From contig JANRJL010000002.1 in assembly GCA_033763995.1 (NCBI GenBank), forward strand, positions 1 through 64,000: a stretch of DNA of 64,000 nucleotides, given 5' to 3'. Shown here piece by piece: positions 17,312-26,325 of the stretch. The notes under the pieces were generated by a model, which was not told the origin of the DNA, searched no databases, and worked only from the letters and a program-made list of their open reading frames with translations. The DNA is from GCA-2737725 sp033763995 (GTDB taxonomy: Bacteria; Pseudomonadota; Alphaproteobacteria; Rhodospirillales; Rhodospirillaceae). The position numbers and the translations under genes are program-made. Every line of letters begins with the position of its first letter. The stretch's first letter is position 1.

Positions 17312-17710
17312 TCAACTCTTGATCTCGATTCCAAAATGAGCCCCCATGGCTTGAGTGTAGAACGCGAGATACCCGCGAATGGCGGCTGCCTCTGGGATCG
17401 GGTTTTCATAGGACCATACGGCGTTTTCTGCCGTGGTCTGGTCGTTCTTCAGGGAGAAATAGCTCGCATCTCCCTTAAACGGGCAATGGGTTTTGTGGGC
17501 CGTCTTGTGCATCAAGTCCATGCGGGCGTCCGCCCGGGGGAAGTAAATCACGGGCGCATGACGGGTTTCTTCCAGAACGACGGCCTGCGCCGAATCGGCG
17601 ATGACGACGCCTTGCCATACCGCCCGAGCGCGCCCACCGTGCGGTTTAATGTCAATGCGGTATCCGTCCTTTTTTGCGTTCACAATGCGCTTGTTTATGT
17701 CGTCACTCAT
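17312..17710 (-). CDS. DUF427 domain protein
   Basis: 132 residues. VWQGVVIADSAQAVVLEETRHAPVIYFPRADARMD, THCPFKGDASYFSL and AVWSYENPIPEAAAIRGYLAFYTQ are the landmark segments of DUF427, a small compact beta-barrel-like cytosolic family of unknown activity. The ATG at 17710 is chosen because AGGAG lies about eight bases upstream; an earlier in-frame start at 17755 has no such site. It is on the bufferin strand but upstream of that operon's candidate operator, so probably a separate unit. Confidence 0.85.
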   Translation of the reverse strand: MSDDINKRIVNAKKDGYRIDIKPHGGRARAVWQGVVIADSAQAVVLEETRHAPVIYFPRADARMDLMHKTAHKTHCPFKGDASYFSLKNDQTTAENAVWSYENPIPEAAAIRGYLAFYTQAMGAHFGIEIKS

Positions 17711-17837
17711 GATGATCCGCTCCTGACCACTTAACACGGCCTTGTCCCTCACCACCCAAGCCTTGACCCCGGCGCACGTTCAAGAGGATACAGGCCAACC
17801 CGGCGCGTAACCTACGTTGCATAGGATGAGACCCGCC

Positions 17838-18413
17838 ATGCTGAAGTATGGGCGATTTGCAGTCTACATCGTGATTTTGGCGATCGCGCTGAATTTCTAT
17901 TTCCGACCGTCTCCCCAGCGCCCCGCTGCACCGTTCGTAACATTGGAAAAGCCCGTGACCGCGCCGTCGACGGACATCGTTCTGCCTGACACGCAAAGCC
18001 TGGCCGTGCGCCGCGAGGCCATCCAGGGCCCGTTCGAGCGTTCCCCGTTTCGTCTCTCGTTCGAATTCAAATCCCTTAGCGACGGCCGCTCGCGTATGAT
18101 CGGTCGCTCGGCCGACGGCATGACGCAGCTTGAACTTGTGGGCCCGCCCGAGGCTCTCACCGGCGCGCTCTTGAAGGCTCAGATGCCCGACGACAACAAG
18201 CTGGCTCAGGTGAAGAACCTCAATGCCTTGGTCAACCTCGCACGGCTTGCCGCACCAGAGTGGATCAACGCCGAAGCCTGGGTGACCGACAATATTCCCA
18301 CGGCCTTTCAGGACGGCCGAGTGACGACTTCGGTGGAGGGTCGCCGCGTGGCGATGAGTGCGCTCGCCAACACCAAAACTCTCATTCTCACGATTACCGG
18401 GCCTGAACTTTAA
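17838..18413 (+). CDS. membrane-anchored protein of unknown function
   Basis: 191 residues. One hydrophobic helix near the N-terminus (FAVYIVILAIALNFYF, about residues 6-21) with few charges before it suggests a single anchor with the remainder in the periplasm, after a short Pro-rich linker. The rest is a mixed alpha/beta domain with no motif I recognise. ATG 17838 is preferred, with GGATGAG about eight bases upstream. It faces away from DUF427 and toward the convergent hydrolase-fold gene. Confidence 0.65.
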   Translation: MLKYGRFAVYIVILAIALNFYFRPSPQRPAAPFVTLEKPVTAPSTDIVLPDTQSLAVRREAIQGPFERSPFRLSFEFKSLSDGRSRMIGRSADGMTQLELVGPPEALTGALLKAQMPDDNKLAQVKNLNALVNLARLAAPEWINAEAWVTDNIPTAFQDGRVTTSVEGRRVAMSALANTKTLILTITGPEL

Positions 18414-18430
18414 CCGAAGCGGCCCATCTA

Positions 18431-19270
18431 TCATGCATCGAGGAAACGTCTGACGGCATCGGCTTTGGCCGCGAGGCCTGTCGGAGTCCGCTCGCTCGGA
18501 AGAACGGCCTTTATCCCTTGCCGCGCCGCGGCGTGAGCAAGTTCGACGCCGTCTTTCAGGGGGTCGTCCTCGCTCGCCATGCAGAAGACCGGGCATGGCA
18601 TGAGCGGGATTCGATCTTTGTCGGCGTGCCGGAACGCCGCGCGATAGCCCTTGTGATAGGTGGTCAGCGCCTTCAGAACGTCGACGACAATCGTATGTAG
18701 TGATTGTGCCGACGGCATGGGTTGGTTCCTGCGAAATTCGGGCACGCGGCGGAAGTAGGGGAAGTGGATGGCTTGATCGCGGATGAAATGCCACGCCCAA
18801 ATGAATTGAGTGCCGAACTCGTCGGGCTTCATTTCCGGCGCGTAGTTTTTCAAGACATCAGCCTTGTCTTCGGCGCTGAACATGGCGATGCCGTCAAACA
18901 CTACTTTTCGCACGCGCTGGGGATGGCGAATGGCCAGTTCGCACGCGATGTGTGCGCCCGTGTGACTACCGTAAACATCGACTTTGTCGAGATCGAGCTT
19001 GTCGAGCACGCGCGCCACGCTGTCGGCGTAATAGTCCATATCGGGCGCGTCCAACGCGGGTGCCGCTGAATCGCCGTTGCCCAGCGTATCTGGAGCAACG
19101 CAGAAACGGGATGTTGCAAGCTGGCGCATCATCGGTTCCAGCGTGATCGCCGAGGCCGGGGAGGCATGAATCATGTAAAGCGGTCGCGGGCCGTCGGCGC
19201 GCTGAGCACCGCACGTGCGATAGTGAACCAACCCCTCATCAAGCCGAAGAAACGCGCGATCAATGTCCAC
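18431..19270 (-). CDS. alpha/beta-hydrolase-fold protein with His at the nucleophile position
   Basis: 279 residues from the GTG at 19270; this start aligns with its paralog at 58024-58872 (VDIDRAFLRLDEGLVHYR versus LMDRRFVRIAEGLVHVR). The fold is shown by MIHASPASAITLEP (oxyanion region), APDTLGNGDSA, and the elbow VDVYGSHTGAH near residue 98-108. The elbow has the G-x-Nu-x-G spacing, but the nucleophile position is His103, not Ser, Cys or Asp. The catalytic-acid strand CPVFCMASEDDPL is present, yet no GxGH-type terminal His is obvious. Hydrolase activity is therefore doubtful. The ORF extends upstream to 19468, overlapping the divergent ligase gene. Confidence 0.8.
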   Translation of the reverse strand: MDIDRAFLRLDEGLVHYRTCGAQRADGPRPLYMIHASPASAITLEPMMRQLATSRFCVAPDTLGNGDSAAPALDAPDMDYYADSVARVLDKLDLDKVDVYGSHTGAHIACELAIRHPQRVRKVVFDGIAMFSAEDKADVLKNYAPEMKPDEFGTQFIWAWHFIRDQAIHFPYFRRVPEFRRNQPMPSAQSLHTIVVDVLKALTTYHKGYRAAFRHADKDRIPLMPCPVFCMASEDDPLKDGVELAHAAARQGIKAVLPSERTPTGLAAKADAVRRFLDA

Positions 19271-19382
19271 TTGGCCCTGCCCTTTCTTTGTCGCGGCCCG
19301 ACGCTTGGACGTGAGTATTTCCGCAACAAATGTTACATTCGGTGAGTTGACCCCTTTGACCGCAGTGTAGAGAAACGCGGCC

Positions 19383-21164
19383 ATGCAGCAAACCGCTTCG
19401 TCGGCCGCTCCCGCGCCATCCGCCGCCCCGCGCCGCCCGACACCGACCGACAACACATCGCTGCCCAAGGTTCTCGCTGAGTTCGAGACCCTGACCGATG
19501 CGCTCGACTATGCGGCGCGAGGAGAAACCGGGTTCAATTTCTATTCAGCCCGCGGCGAACTGGCCGAGATCTTGCCGTTTCGTGACCTCCGCGAACGAGC
19601 CATCGCGCACGCCCAGCGCCTCGCCGCGGCCGGCCTAAAGCCAGGCGACCGAGTGGCCCTATTGGCAGCGACGTCGCCACAATTTTTGGCCCACTTCTTC
19701 GCCTGCCAGTACGCCGGCATCATCCCGGTGCCGATGCCTTTGCCGACGGCCTTCGGCCGTCGCGAGGCCTATGTCGAGCAAATTCGCAATCAGTTGGGCT
19801 CAGCCACCCCGCGCATGTTGTTCGGTCCGGCGGATTTCTTGCCGCTGGTCACGGAGGCGGCCCAAGGCCAAGGCCTGTCGCATATCGCGGCCTTCGGCGA
19901 TGTCGCAACCTGGAGCGCGGGCAAGACGGAGCTGCATCGCGCCAAGCCCGGCGACCTCTCTTACATCCAATACAGTTCCGGCTCGACCCGGTTTCCCACC
20001 GGCGTCTGCGTCACCCATAAAGCCCTGATGGCCAACTGCCACGGCATGAACTTGGCCGTGGACAGCGCGCCGGGCGACCGCGCAGTATCTTGGCTGCCGT
20101 TCTTCCATGACATGGGCTTGGTCGGGTTCATGCTGGCCGTCATGACGGCGCAAATCTCAACCGACTACTTGTCCACCGAAGATTTTGCGCGCCGGGCGCT
20201 GACTTGGCTGAAGATCATCAACGACAATCGCGCCACGATGTCGTTTTCGCCGTCCTTCGGCTACGAACTGTGCGCGCGGCGGGTTCAAACCATGGCGGAG
20301 GGCTCGCTCGGCCTCGATCTGTCGAGCTGGCGCATTGCCGGTATCGGCGGCGAGATGATCAAGCCGCAAGTCATGAAGATGTTCGGCGAGACCTTTAAGC
20401 CCTACAAGTTCTCCGACAAAGCGTTCTGCGGCAGCTACGGCCTAGCGGAGTGCGTCTTGGGTGTTTCATTTTCAAAGCCATCGACAGGGCTTTTACTCGA
20501 TCATATCGCCAAGGACGGCCTCGCGACGCACAAGGCAACGCCGGTTCCCGACGACGGCAGCCCGGCCGGACGTACGTTTGTGGGCTGCGGCCGCGTCATC
20601 AAGGGTCATAAGGTCGAAATTCGCGACGAGGACGGTCGCGTTTTAGGTCAGCGGGAAATCGGCCGGGTTTATTTCGCGGGGCCGAGCGTCATGACCGGCT
20701 ACTACAATAACCCGGAGGCGACCGCCGATACGTTGCAAGACGGTTGGCTCGACACCGGGGATCTCGGCTATTGGCTGGGCCAGGACCTGGTGATCGTCGG
20801 GCGCGCCAAGGACATGATGATCGTCAACGGCCGCAACGTGTGGCCGCAGGACATCGAGTGGACCGTCGAGCACATGGACGACATGCGTTCGGGCGATTCC
20901 GCGGCGATCGTCTTGATCGACACCAACGGCAACGAGAAGCCGACGATTCTGGTTCAATGCCGCGCCACCAAGATTGAAGATCGCGTGAAGCTCATCGCCG
21001 ACGTCAAGGCGCGTGTGCAGGAGGCCGTGGGCGTACAATGCGATGTTGTACTGGTCCCGCCGCGGAGTTTGCCGAAAACATCGTCGGGCAAGTTGGCGCG
21101 CGGCAAGGCCAAGACCATGTTCGAGTCGGGCGAGATCGTCGCCCTCGACGGCGCGACGGCTTAG
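19383..21164 (+). CDS. fatty acyl-AMP ligase / acyl-ACP synthetase (FAAL type), sphingolipid cluster
   Basis: 593 residues of the ANL superfamily. YIQYSSGSTRFPTGVCVTHKAL near 195-215 is the P-loop in its FAAL form (SSGSTRFPTGV), WLPFFHDMGLVGFML is the FAAL/polyketide-loading motif, and GSYGLAECVLGV is the A5 region. The sequence GWLDTGDLGYWLGQDLVIVGRAKDMMIVNGRN is the hinge and SLPKTSSGKLARGKAK carries the catalytic Lys. It should activate a fatty acid as acyl-AMP and load the ACP at 22241. In Caulobacter an acyl-ACP synthetase beside spt and a dedicated ACP is required for ceramide synthesis. The next gene starts 5 bp after its stop. Confidence 0.88.
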   Translation: MQQTASSAAPAPSAAPRRPTPTDNTSLPKVLAEFETLTDALDYAARGETGFNFYSARGELAEILPFRDLRERAIAHAQRLAAAGLKPGDRVALLAATSPQFLAHFFACQYAGIIPVPMPLPTAFGRREAYVEQIRNQLGSATPRMLFGPADFLPLVTEAAQGQGLSHIAAFGDVATWSAGKTELHRAKPGDLSYIQYSSGSTRFPTGVCVTHKALMANCHGMNLAVDSAPGDRAVSWLPFFHDMGLVGFMLAVMTAQISTDYLSTEDFARRALTWLKIINDNRATMSFSPSFGYELCARRVQTMAEGSLGLDLSSWRIAGIGGEMIKPQVMKMFGETFKPYKFSDKAFCGSYGLAECVLGVSFSKPSTGLLLDHIAKDGLATHKATPVPDDGSPAGRTFVGCGRVIKGHKVEIRDEDGRVLGQREIGRVYFAGPSVMTGYYNNPEATADTLQDGWLDTGDLGYWLGQDLVIVGRAKDMMIVNGRNVWPQDIEWTVEHMDDMRSGDSAAIVLIDTNGNEKPTILVQCRATKIEDRVKLIADVKARVQEAVGVQCDVVLVPPRSLPKTSSGKLARGKAKTMFESGEIVALDGATA

Positions 21165-21169
21165 AGCCG

Positions 21170-22129
21170 ATGTCGGGCGCGACCACCATCGCAGTGACGG
21201 GTGCCACGGGTTTCATCGGCTCGCGTCTTATCGAAGCGCTACGCCGCGATGGCGCCGATGTGAGAGCCCTGACCCGTCGAGCCCAACCAGTCCCGCAAGA
21301 CGAATTGCCCGGTCGACTGACCTGGATTCAAGGCTCGCTTGAAAGCGAGGCGCCGTTGTCGGAGTTGATCGAAGGCTGCGACGGCGTCATTCATGTCGCG
21401 GGTGCCATCCGGGCCCTCAACCGCGATCGATTCTTGGCGCAGAACACCGAAGGCACGAAGCGGCTCGCGGCCATCGCCGCGGCGCAAGCCCAACCGCCGC
21501 GATTTGTTTATGTGTCGTCCCTCGCCGCTCGCGAACCTCGCCTTTCGCCCTACGCGCTCAGCAAGCGCGAGGCCGAGAAGGCCTTGGATAATTTCCGCGC
21601 GCGCATGTCCATCAGTATTGTGCGCCCCCCGGCCGTCTATGGCCCCGGTGACCGCGAGACATTGCGAATCTTCACCATGGCCGCTCGCGGGTTCTTGGCA
21701 ACGCCGGCCCACGAAAGCGCGCGATTCTCGCTGATCCATGTCGATGATCTTGTCGCCGCGATTCTCGAACTGCTGGCCTTTCGCGACGACCCCGGCACGC
21801 CGATCGAAATCGACGATGGCCAACCGGGCGGCCACTCATGGGCCTCTATCGCCCAAGTGGCGGGCGATACTTTACAAACTCAACCTCGCGTTATCCCGCT
21901 TCCGGCACCGTTGCTTTACCTTGGCGGCGCCGTCGGCAGCTTGATGGCGCAACTCACCCAGACGCCCACGGTCCTCAGTTGGTCAAAGGTTCCGGAACTG
22001 CTGCACCCCGATTGGGTGGTCCAGGGCCCTTCGGTCCCCGGGTGGACGCCCCAATGGGACGTGGTTAAAGGCTTCAAAAACACCGCAAATTGGGCAATTT
22101 CACAAGGTTTGTTAAAGAGTTACGGCTAA
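21170..22129 (+). CDS. NAD-dependent epimerase/reductase-like protein, probable ceramide reductase (CerR-like)
   Basis: 319 residues from the ATG at 21170. The extended SDR motif is at the start (IAVTGATGFIGSRLIEALRR), then VIHVAGAIRALNRD, YVSSLAAREP, and the catalytic SPYALSKREAEKAL (Tyr and Lys of YxxxK). VRPPAVYGPGDRETL is typical of the NAD-dependent epimerase group. In Caulobacter a protein of this family (CerR) between the acyl-ACP synthetase and AcpR reduces oxidised ceramide; the position here is identical in order. It lies 5 bp after the ligase, so one operon. Confidence 0.8.
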   Translation: MSGATTIAVTGATGFIGSRLIEALRRDGADVRALTRRAQPVPQDELPGRLTWIQGSLESEAPLSELIEGCDGVIHVAGAIRALNRDRFLAQNTEGTKRLAAIAAAQAQPPRFVYVSSLAAREPRLSPYALSKREAEKALDNFRARMSISIVRPPAVYGPGDRETLRIFTMAARGFLATPAHESARFSLIHVDDLVAAILELLAFRDDPGTPIEIDDGQPGGHSWASIAQVAGDTLQTQPRVIPLPAPLLYLGGAVGSLMAQLTQTPTVLSWSKVPELLHPDWVVQGPSVPGWTPQWDVVKGFKNTANWAISQGLLKSYG

Positions 22130-22154
22130 GTTGATTTGTCATTTTTCCGTCATT

Positions 22155-22169
22155 CCCGCCCAATGCGGG
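22155..22169. other. short hairpin in the gap between CerR-like gene and ACP
   Basis: CCCGC, five bases, GCGGG inside a 111-bp spacer that also carries CGTCATTCCCGC, resembling small dispersed palindromes. No T-run follows, so it is not a clear terminator. Low-confidence element. Confidence 0.25.
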
Positions 22170-22240
22170 GGTTGGGGCACGGCGTCCGTTCAGAAGACGC
22201 TCACCCTGGATAGGGTTTGGGTAGGACTGGTTTCAACGGC

Positions 22241-22507
22241 ATGGCCGCAAGCGGTGATCCTTCGCCGGATACTTTAGCGGCGCTTTATGACCTGTTGAAA
22301 CCGTTCAACAAAACCGGAGTGGACCTCAAGCAGGGAACGCGGTTCAGCGAAGACCTGAACTTCGACTCCCTGGTTGTGATGGAGTTCGTGGCCACGGTCG
22401 AAGACCATTTCGATATCTCGGTGCCGATGAACATGTTGCCGGATATCGCCAATGTCGCCGAGCTGGCTGCGGCCGTTGAGAAGATCGTGAAGGCCGACAA
22501 GGGCTGA
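22241..22507 (+). CDS. acyl carrier protein of the sphingolipid cluster (AcpR-like)
   Basis: 88 residues. The 4'-phosphopantetheine motif is FSEDLNFDSLVVMEF with Ser43; helix II continues FVATVEDHFDISVPMNMLPDIANV, the usual ACP pattern. It is a discrete carrier, distinct from the housekeeping AcpP by its N-terminal extension and its neighbours. It should accept the acyl chain from the ligase at 19383 and donate it to Spt or the reductase. The ATG at 22241 is used; an upstream TTG at 22217 is possible because the GTAGGA purine stretch sits farther from the ATG. Confidence 0.9.
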   Translation: MAASGDPSPDTLAALYDLLKPFNKTGVDLKQGTRFSEDLNFDSLVVMEFVATVEDHFDISVPMNMLPDIANVAELAAAVEKIVKADKG

Positions 22508-22568
22508 CCCTTCGGGGGTGCTCAGGTCGCCTAGTCCGCTTGAACGTAACAACAAAGGTTGGACGCCC

Positions 22569-23798
22569 ATGGCTGGTATTTTTGATCGTTTCTCGAATCT
22601 GATGGCGCAACGCGATGCGATTCTCGCGGGCGACGGCGCCGACCCATTCCAAGTCAAGTTCGACGAAGTCATCTCGCAAACCGAGGCCATGATCGGCAAT
22701 CGCCGCATCATTCTTTGCGGAACCAACAATTATCTCGGCCTGACCTTCGCGCCTGAAGCCCTGAAAGCCGCACATGACGCGCTCGATGCCTTTGGCACAG
22801 GCACCACCGGCAGCCGCGTGGCCAACGGCACCTACGTCGGTCACAAGGAACTTGAGCGCACGTTGTGCGAATTTTTCAATAAAGATCACGCAATTGTCTT
22901 TTCCACCGGTTTCCTAGCCAACGCCGGCGTGCTGTCAACCCTCATGGGCCCCGGCGACTACATCCTGATGGATGCTGACTGCCATGCCTCAATTTATGAC
23001 GGCGTACGCGCGAGCCAGGCCGAGATCATCCGCTTCAAGCACAACGATGCGGCTGATTTGGACAAGCGTTTGGCGCGTCTGGCCGATAAGCCCGGCAACA
23101 AATTGATCGTCATTGAAGGCATCTACTCGATGCTGGGCGACAAGGCCCCAATGAAAGACATCGTGGCCGTGAAGAAGAAGCACGCCAACACCTTCCTGCT
23201 CAGCGACGAAGCGCATTCCGTGGGCGTGCTGGGCCGTTACGGCCGCGGCCTGCCGGAAGAAGCGGGTTGCGAAGACGACGTGGACTTCATCGTCGGTACC
23301 TTCTCGAAGTCGGTCGGCACCGTCGGAGGCTTCGTGGTCTCGAGCTATCCCGACTTCGGGATGTTGCGCCTGGTGTGCCGCCCGTACATCTTCACCGCCT
23401 CCTTGCCGCCGTCGGTCGTGGCCTCGGCCACCGTCAATCTTGGCTTGGTTAAAAACGGCGGCGCCTTGCGCACCCGTTTGATGCGCAATGCCAAGGTCCT
23501 GCATGCCGGTCTATCCGATCTCGGCCTGAAGCTCGCCAGCGACATCTCGCCGGTCATCGCCGTGGTGGCTCCCGACCCGCAAGTGGCCGTGGCCTTCTGG
23601 CGCGGCCTGATTGATGCAGGCGTATACGTGAACTTGGCGCTGCCGCCGGCCACGCCTTACGGCTACTCGCTGTTGCGTTGCAGCCTGTGCGCCGCCCACA
23701 CCGAAGAGCAGCTGCTTGAAGTCATCGGTATCTTCAAAGATGTGGCCTTGAACTTGGGTTTGATCGAACGCCAGCCCCGCCGCGTGGCAGTCGGCTAA
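22569..23798 (+). CDS. spt: serine palmitoyltransferase (alpha-oxoamine synthase family)
   Basis: 409 residues. Landmarks of PLP alpha-oxoamine synthases: NNYLGLTFAPE near 53, GTGTTGSRVANGTYVGHKELE near 76-96, DADCHASIYDG with His139 stacking on PLP, LLSDEAHSVGVLG with Asp213 and His216, and TFSKSVGTVGGF with the PLP Lys247. The length and the N-terminal extension match soluble bacterial Spt. It condenses L-serine with an acyl thioester to 3-ketosphinganine. The tight association with an ACP, acyl-ACP synthetase and CerR-like reductase supports Spt over KBL, BioF or HemA. A strong terminator follows. Confidence 0.9.
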   Translation: MAGIFDRFSNLMAQRDAILAGDGADPFQVKFDEVISQTEAMIGNRRIILCGTNNYLGLTFAPEALKAAHDALDAFGTGTTGSRVANGTYVGHKELERTLCEFFNKDHAIVFSTGFLANAGVLSTLMGPGDYILMDADCHASIYDGVRASQAEIIRFKHNDAADLDKRLARLADKPGNKLIVIEGIYSMLGDKAPMKDIVAVKKKHANTFLLSDEAHSVGVLGRYGRGLPEEAGCEDDVDFIVGTFSKSVGTVGGFVVSSYPDFGMLRLVCRPYIFTASLPPSVVASATVNLGLVKNGGALRTRLMRNAKVLHAGLSDLGLKLASDISPVIAVVAPDPQVAVAFWRGLIDAGVYVNLALPPATPYGYSLLRCSLCAAHTEEQLLEVIGIFKDVALNLGLIERQPRRVAVG

Positions 23799-23817
23799 AA
23801 TCAGTAAATTCCGCTAC

Positions 23818-23848
23818 AAAAAAGGGAGCCGTTCGGCTCCCTTTTTTA
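23818..23848. terminator. bidirectional intrinsic terminator
   Basis: GGGAGCCG, two bases, CGGCTCCC, with an A-run before and a six-base T-run after. It sits between the convergent spt and phaB genes and can end both transcripts. Confidence 0.9.
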
Positions 23849-23868
23849 TTGTGCGGGCAGCGTGTGGT

Positions 23869-24597
23869 TCAATACATGTGCTGGCCGCCGTTGATCGACA
23901 TGGTCGAGCCGGTGATGAAATCGGCATCATCCGCCACCAGAAACATCACGCCGCGCGCGATGTCCTCGGCCCGCCCCAGGCGGCCCACCGGAATGCGCGC
24001 GATGATCTTTTCCAACACCGGCGGCGGCACGGCACGCACCATGTCGGTATCCACATAGCCCGGCGCGATGGCATTGACGGTGATGTTTTTGCCGGCGCCT
24101 TCTTGCGCCAAGGCCTTGGTGAAACCATGGATTCCCGACTTGGCAGCGGCATAGTTCACTTGGCCGTACTGGCCCATCTGGCCGTTCACGGACCCGACGT
24201 TGACGATGCGGCCAAATCCTCTTTGTCTCATGCTGTCGATCACCGCGCGGCACATGTTGAAACACGAGCCCAGGTTCGTGTCGATGACCGCCTGCCATTG
24301 CTCGAAAGTCATTTTGTGCATGGTGCCGTCACGGGTGATGCCGGCGTTGTTGACCAGGATTTCGACAGGGCCCAAGTCCCTCGCCACCTTGGCCACGCCC
24401 TCCTGACAAGATTTGAAATCGCCCACGTCCCATTTGTAGGCGGCAATGCCCGTTTCAGCGGTAAAGGCCTTGGCAGCTTCGTCGTTGCCGCCATAGTTGG
24501 CCGCGACTTTGTGACCGGCATCTTTCAGCGCCACGCTGATGGCTCTGCCGATACCGCGCGTTCCGCCCGTGACTATTGCAACCCTTGATTCCGCCAT
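23869..24597 (-). CDS. phaB: acetoacetyl-CoA reductase
   Basis: 242 residues, classical SDR. TGGTRGIGRAISVAL is the cofactor glycine motif, NNAGITRDGTMHKM and the catalytic GSVNGQMGQYGQVNYAAAKSG hold Ser, Tyr and Lys, and NAIAPGYVDTDMVRAVP is typical of PhaB/FabG. The GGGQHMY-type C-terminus (SINGGQHMY) is characteristic of PhaB rather than FabG. It reduces acetoacetyl-CoA to (R)-3-hydroxybutyryl-CoA with NADPH for PHB synthesis. ATG 24597 is chosen with GGAAGGGG nine bases upstream. phaA, phaC and phaR lie within 5 kb, interrupted by a MATE gene. Confidence 0.9.
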   Translation of the reverse strand: MAESRVAIVTGGTRGIGRAISVALKDAGHKVAANYGGNDEAAKAFTAETGIAAYKWDVGDFKSCQEGVAKVARDLGPVEILVNNAGITRDGTMHKMTFEQWQAVIDTNLGSCFNMCRAVIDSMRQRGFGRIVNVGSVNGQMGQYGQVNYAAAKSGIHGFTKALAQEGAGKNITVNAIAPGYVDTDMVRAVPPPVLEKIIARIPVGRLGRAEDIARGVMFLVADDADFITGSTMSINGGQHMY

Positions 24598-24892
24598 GAC
24601 CATCCCCTTCCATGATATGATTCGTCCACGATGATAAAGCCCGCGGCGCGCCCGGTGAAGCGGTGCACACGGCCCGTTTCGCAACCTGAAGTATTGACAT
24701 TGACGGCGGCCATCAATAAGAGACGCGCCCTTTCACCCGTCAATCCGGGAGGCGCGTCCATGCCGATGAACCGCTCGCGAACCGCCGTCGCCGTGCCGTG
24801 CGCCAAGACCGCACCGCCGTATTCCTCATTCCATTAATCCGGGCGGGTCGCCTTCAGGAGCCCGCCTCGCCCTGAACCGATAGACCCGCCTT

Positions 24893-26266
24893 ATGTCACT
24901 CCACCGTTCTCCTCTCGGCTTCCGCCAAGAAACTCGCGCCACCTTGCGGCTGGCGTTGCCCTTGGCCGCGGCCCAATTGGCCCAGGTCGGCATGGGCATC
25001 ACCGACACCATCATGGTGGGCGCACTGGGCCGCGATGCCTTGGCGGCGGGCGGCTTGGGCTCGGGCTTGTTCTTCGCCACCGGCGCGGTCCTGCAAGGCG
25101 CCCTGGTGGGCGTGGGCATTTTGGTGGCCCATGCACGCGGTGCCGAGCAGTTCGACAAAATCGCGCCCATTTTGCGCGCCGGAGCGATTCTGGCGATGCT
25201 CATCGCCGCCATGATGATGCCGGTGTTCTGGTTCGCCGAGCCGATTCTCTTGGCCTTGGGCCAACCCGCGCCACTCGCTCATGACGTCGCGGGGTATGTG
25301 CGAATCCTCATCCTGTGCGCGCCCGCCTCCATGTGGTTGGCCGTGCAGCGCAGCTACTTGGCCGCCATGAATCATCCGCGTGCGGTGATGGTCATCGGCA
25401 TCGGCGCGCTGCTTTGCAATGGCGTGCTGAATTACGCTCTGATTCACGGCGTGTGGGGATTTCCGGAAATGGGCCTCTTGGGTTCAGCCACGGCTTCGGC
25501 CATCACCATCTGGACTATGGCGGGGGCCATGGCGGTGGCGATCCGCATCACGCCAGATTTGCGCGCGCATAAATTGCGCGGGGCCATTGACTGGAGATTG
25601 ACGGCGGAATTGGCGCACTTGGGCTGGCCCATCGCGATCACCTTCGGCGTTGAAATCGTCTTGTTCATGGTGGCCGCCCTGTTGATGGGCACCATCAGCA
25701 CCACCGCCTTGGCCGCGCACAATGTGACCATCAACGTGGCGTCGTTGACGTTCATGGTGCCGCTGGCCATCGCGCAAGCCGTCAATGTACGCGTGGGTTT
25801 TCACTTGGGCGGACAGCACCCCGCCGCGGCGCGTCAAGCCGCGGTGGTGGCGCTGATGTTGGGCATTGGATTCATGATCGTCATGGCCGTGATCATGTTC
25901 ACGGTGCCGCGTCAGATCGCGCTGTTGTTCAGCTTAAATCCGGCGGTCGAGGCCGACGCGGCGGTGATTGCGCTGGTGGCACAGTTGCTGGTGATCGCAG
26001 CGGTGTTCCAGGTTTTCGATGGCGCCCAATGCATCGCCGCCGGTGCGCTGCGCGGCTACAAGGATACGCGCGTACCGATGTATTTGGTGACGTTCGGCTA
26101 CTGGGGCGTGGGCTTCCCGATCGCCTGGGGGCTGGCCTTCCCAGGGAACATGGGGGCCGTGGGGCTGTGGTGGGGCCTGGCGATCGCCTTGGCCGCGGCC
26201 GCCGTTGTGCTGGGTGCGCGCCTGTGGCGCATGAGCGGGCGTAGGATTGCTGAGAGCGCGGCTTAG
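24893..26266 (+). CDS. MATE family multidrug efflux transporter (NorM type)
   Basis: 457 residues with 12 hydrophobic helices in two similar halves. LPLAAAQLAQVGMGITDTIMVGALG near 20-45 and its counterpart in the second half (WPIAITFGVEIVLFMVAALLMG near 245) are the MatE repeats; the Asp in TDTIMVG is the conserved coupling residue in helix 1. It exports cationic drugs or metabolites in exchange for H+ or Na+. It is inserted between phaB and phaA and faces them, so is not part of a phb operon. The spacer before it (24598-24892) holds GC-rich inverted repeats such as GACGCGCC with GGCGCGTC. Confidence 0.9.
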   Translation: MSLHRSPLGFRQETRATLRLALPLAAAQLAQVGMGITDTIMVGALGRDALAAGGLGSGLFFATGAVLQGALVGVGILVAHARGAEQFDKIAPILRAGAILAMLIAAMMMPVFWFAEPILLALGQPAPLAHDVAGYVRILILCAPASMWLAVQRSYLAAMNHPRAVMVIGIGALLCNGVLNYALIHGVWGFPEMGLLGSATASAITIWTMAGAMAVAIRITPDLRAHKLRGAIDWRLTAELAHLGWPIAITFGVEIVLFMVAALLMGTISTTALAAHNVTINVASLTFMVPLAIAQAVNVRVGFHLGGQHPAAARQAAVVALMLGIGFMIVMAVIMFTVPRQIALLFSLNPAVEADAAVIALVAQLLVIAAVFQVFDGAQCIAAGALRGYKDTRVPMYLVTFGYWGVGFPIAWGLAFPGNMGAVGLWWGLAIALAAAAVVLGARLWRMSGRRIAESAA

Positions 26267-26325
26267 GTGCGCTTTACCTGGCGTTGTCTTGGCTCGCGCT
26301 ACGCGCTCACCCTTCTCTGTGTCGG

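Noticed and set aside
24573..24837. Short frames on both strands between phaB and the MATE gene
   Set aside because: They overlap the phaB start, have no ribosome-binding site and no protein-like pattern; the sequence is better explained as GC-rich inverted repeats.
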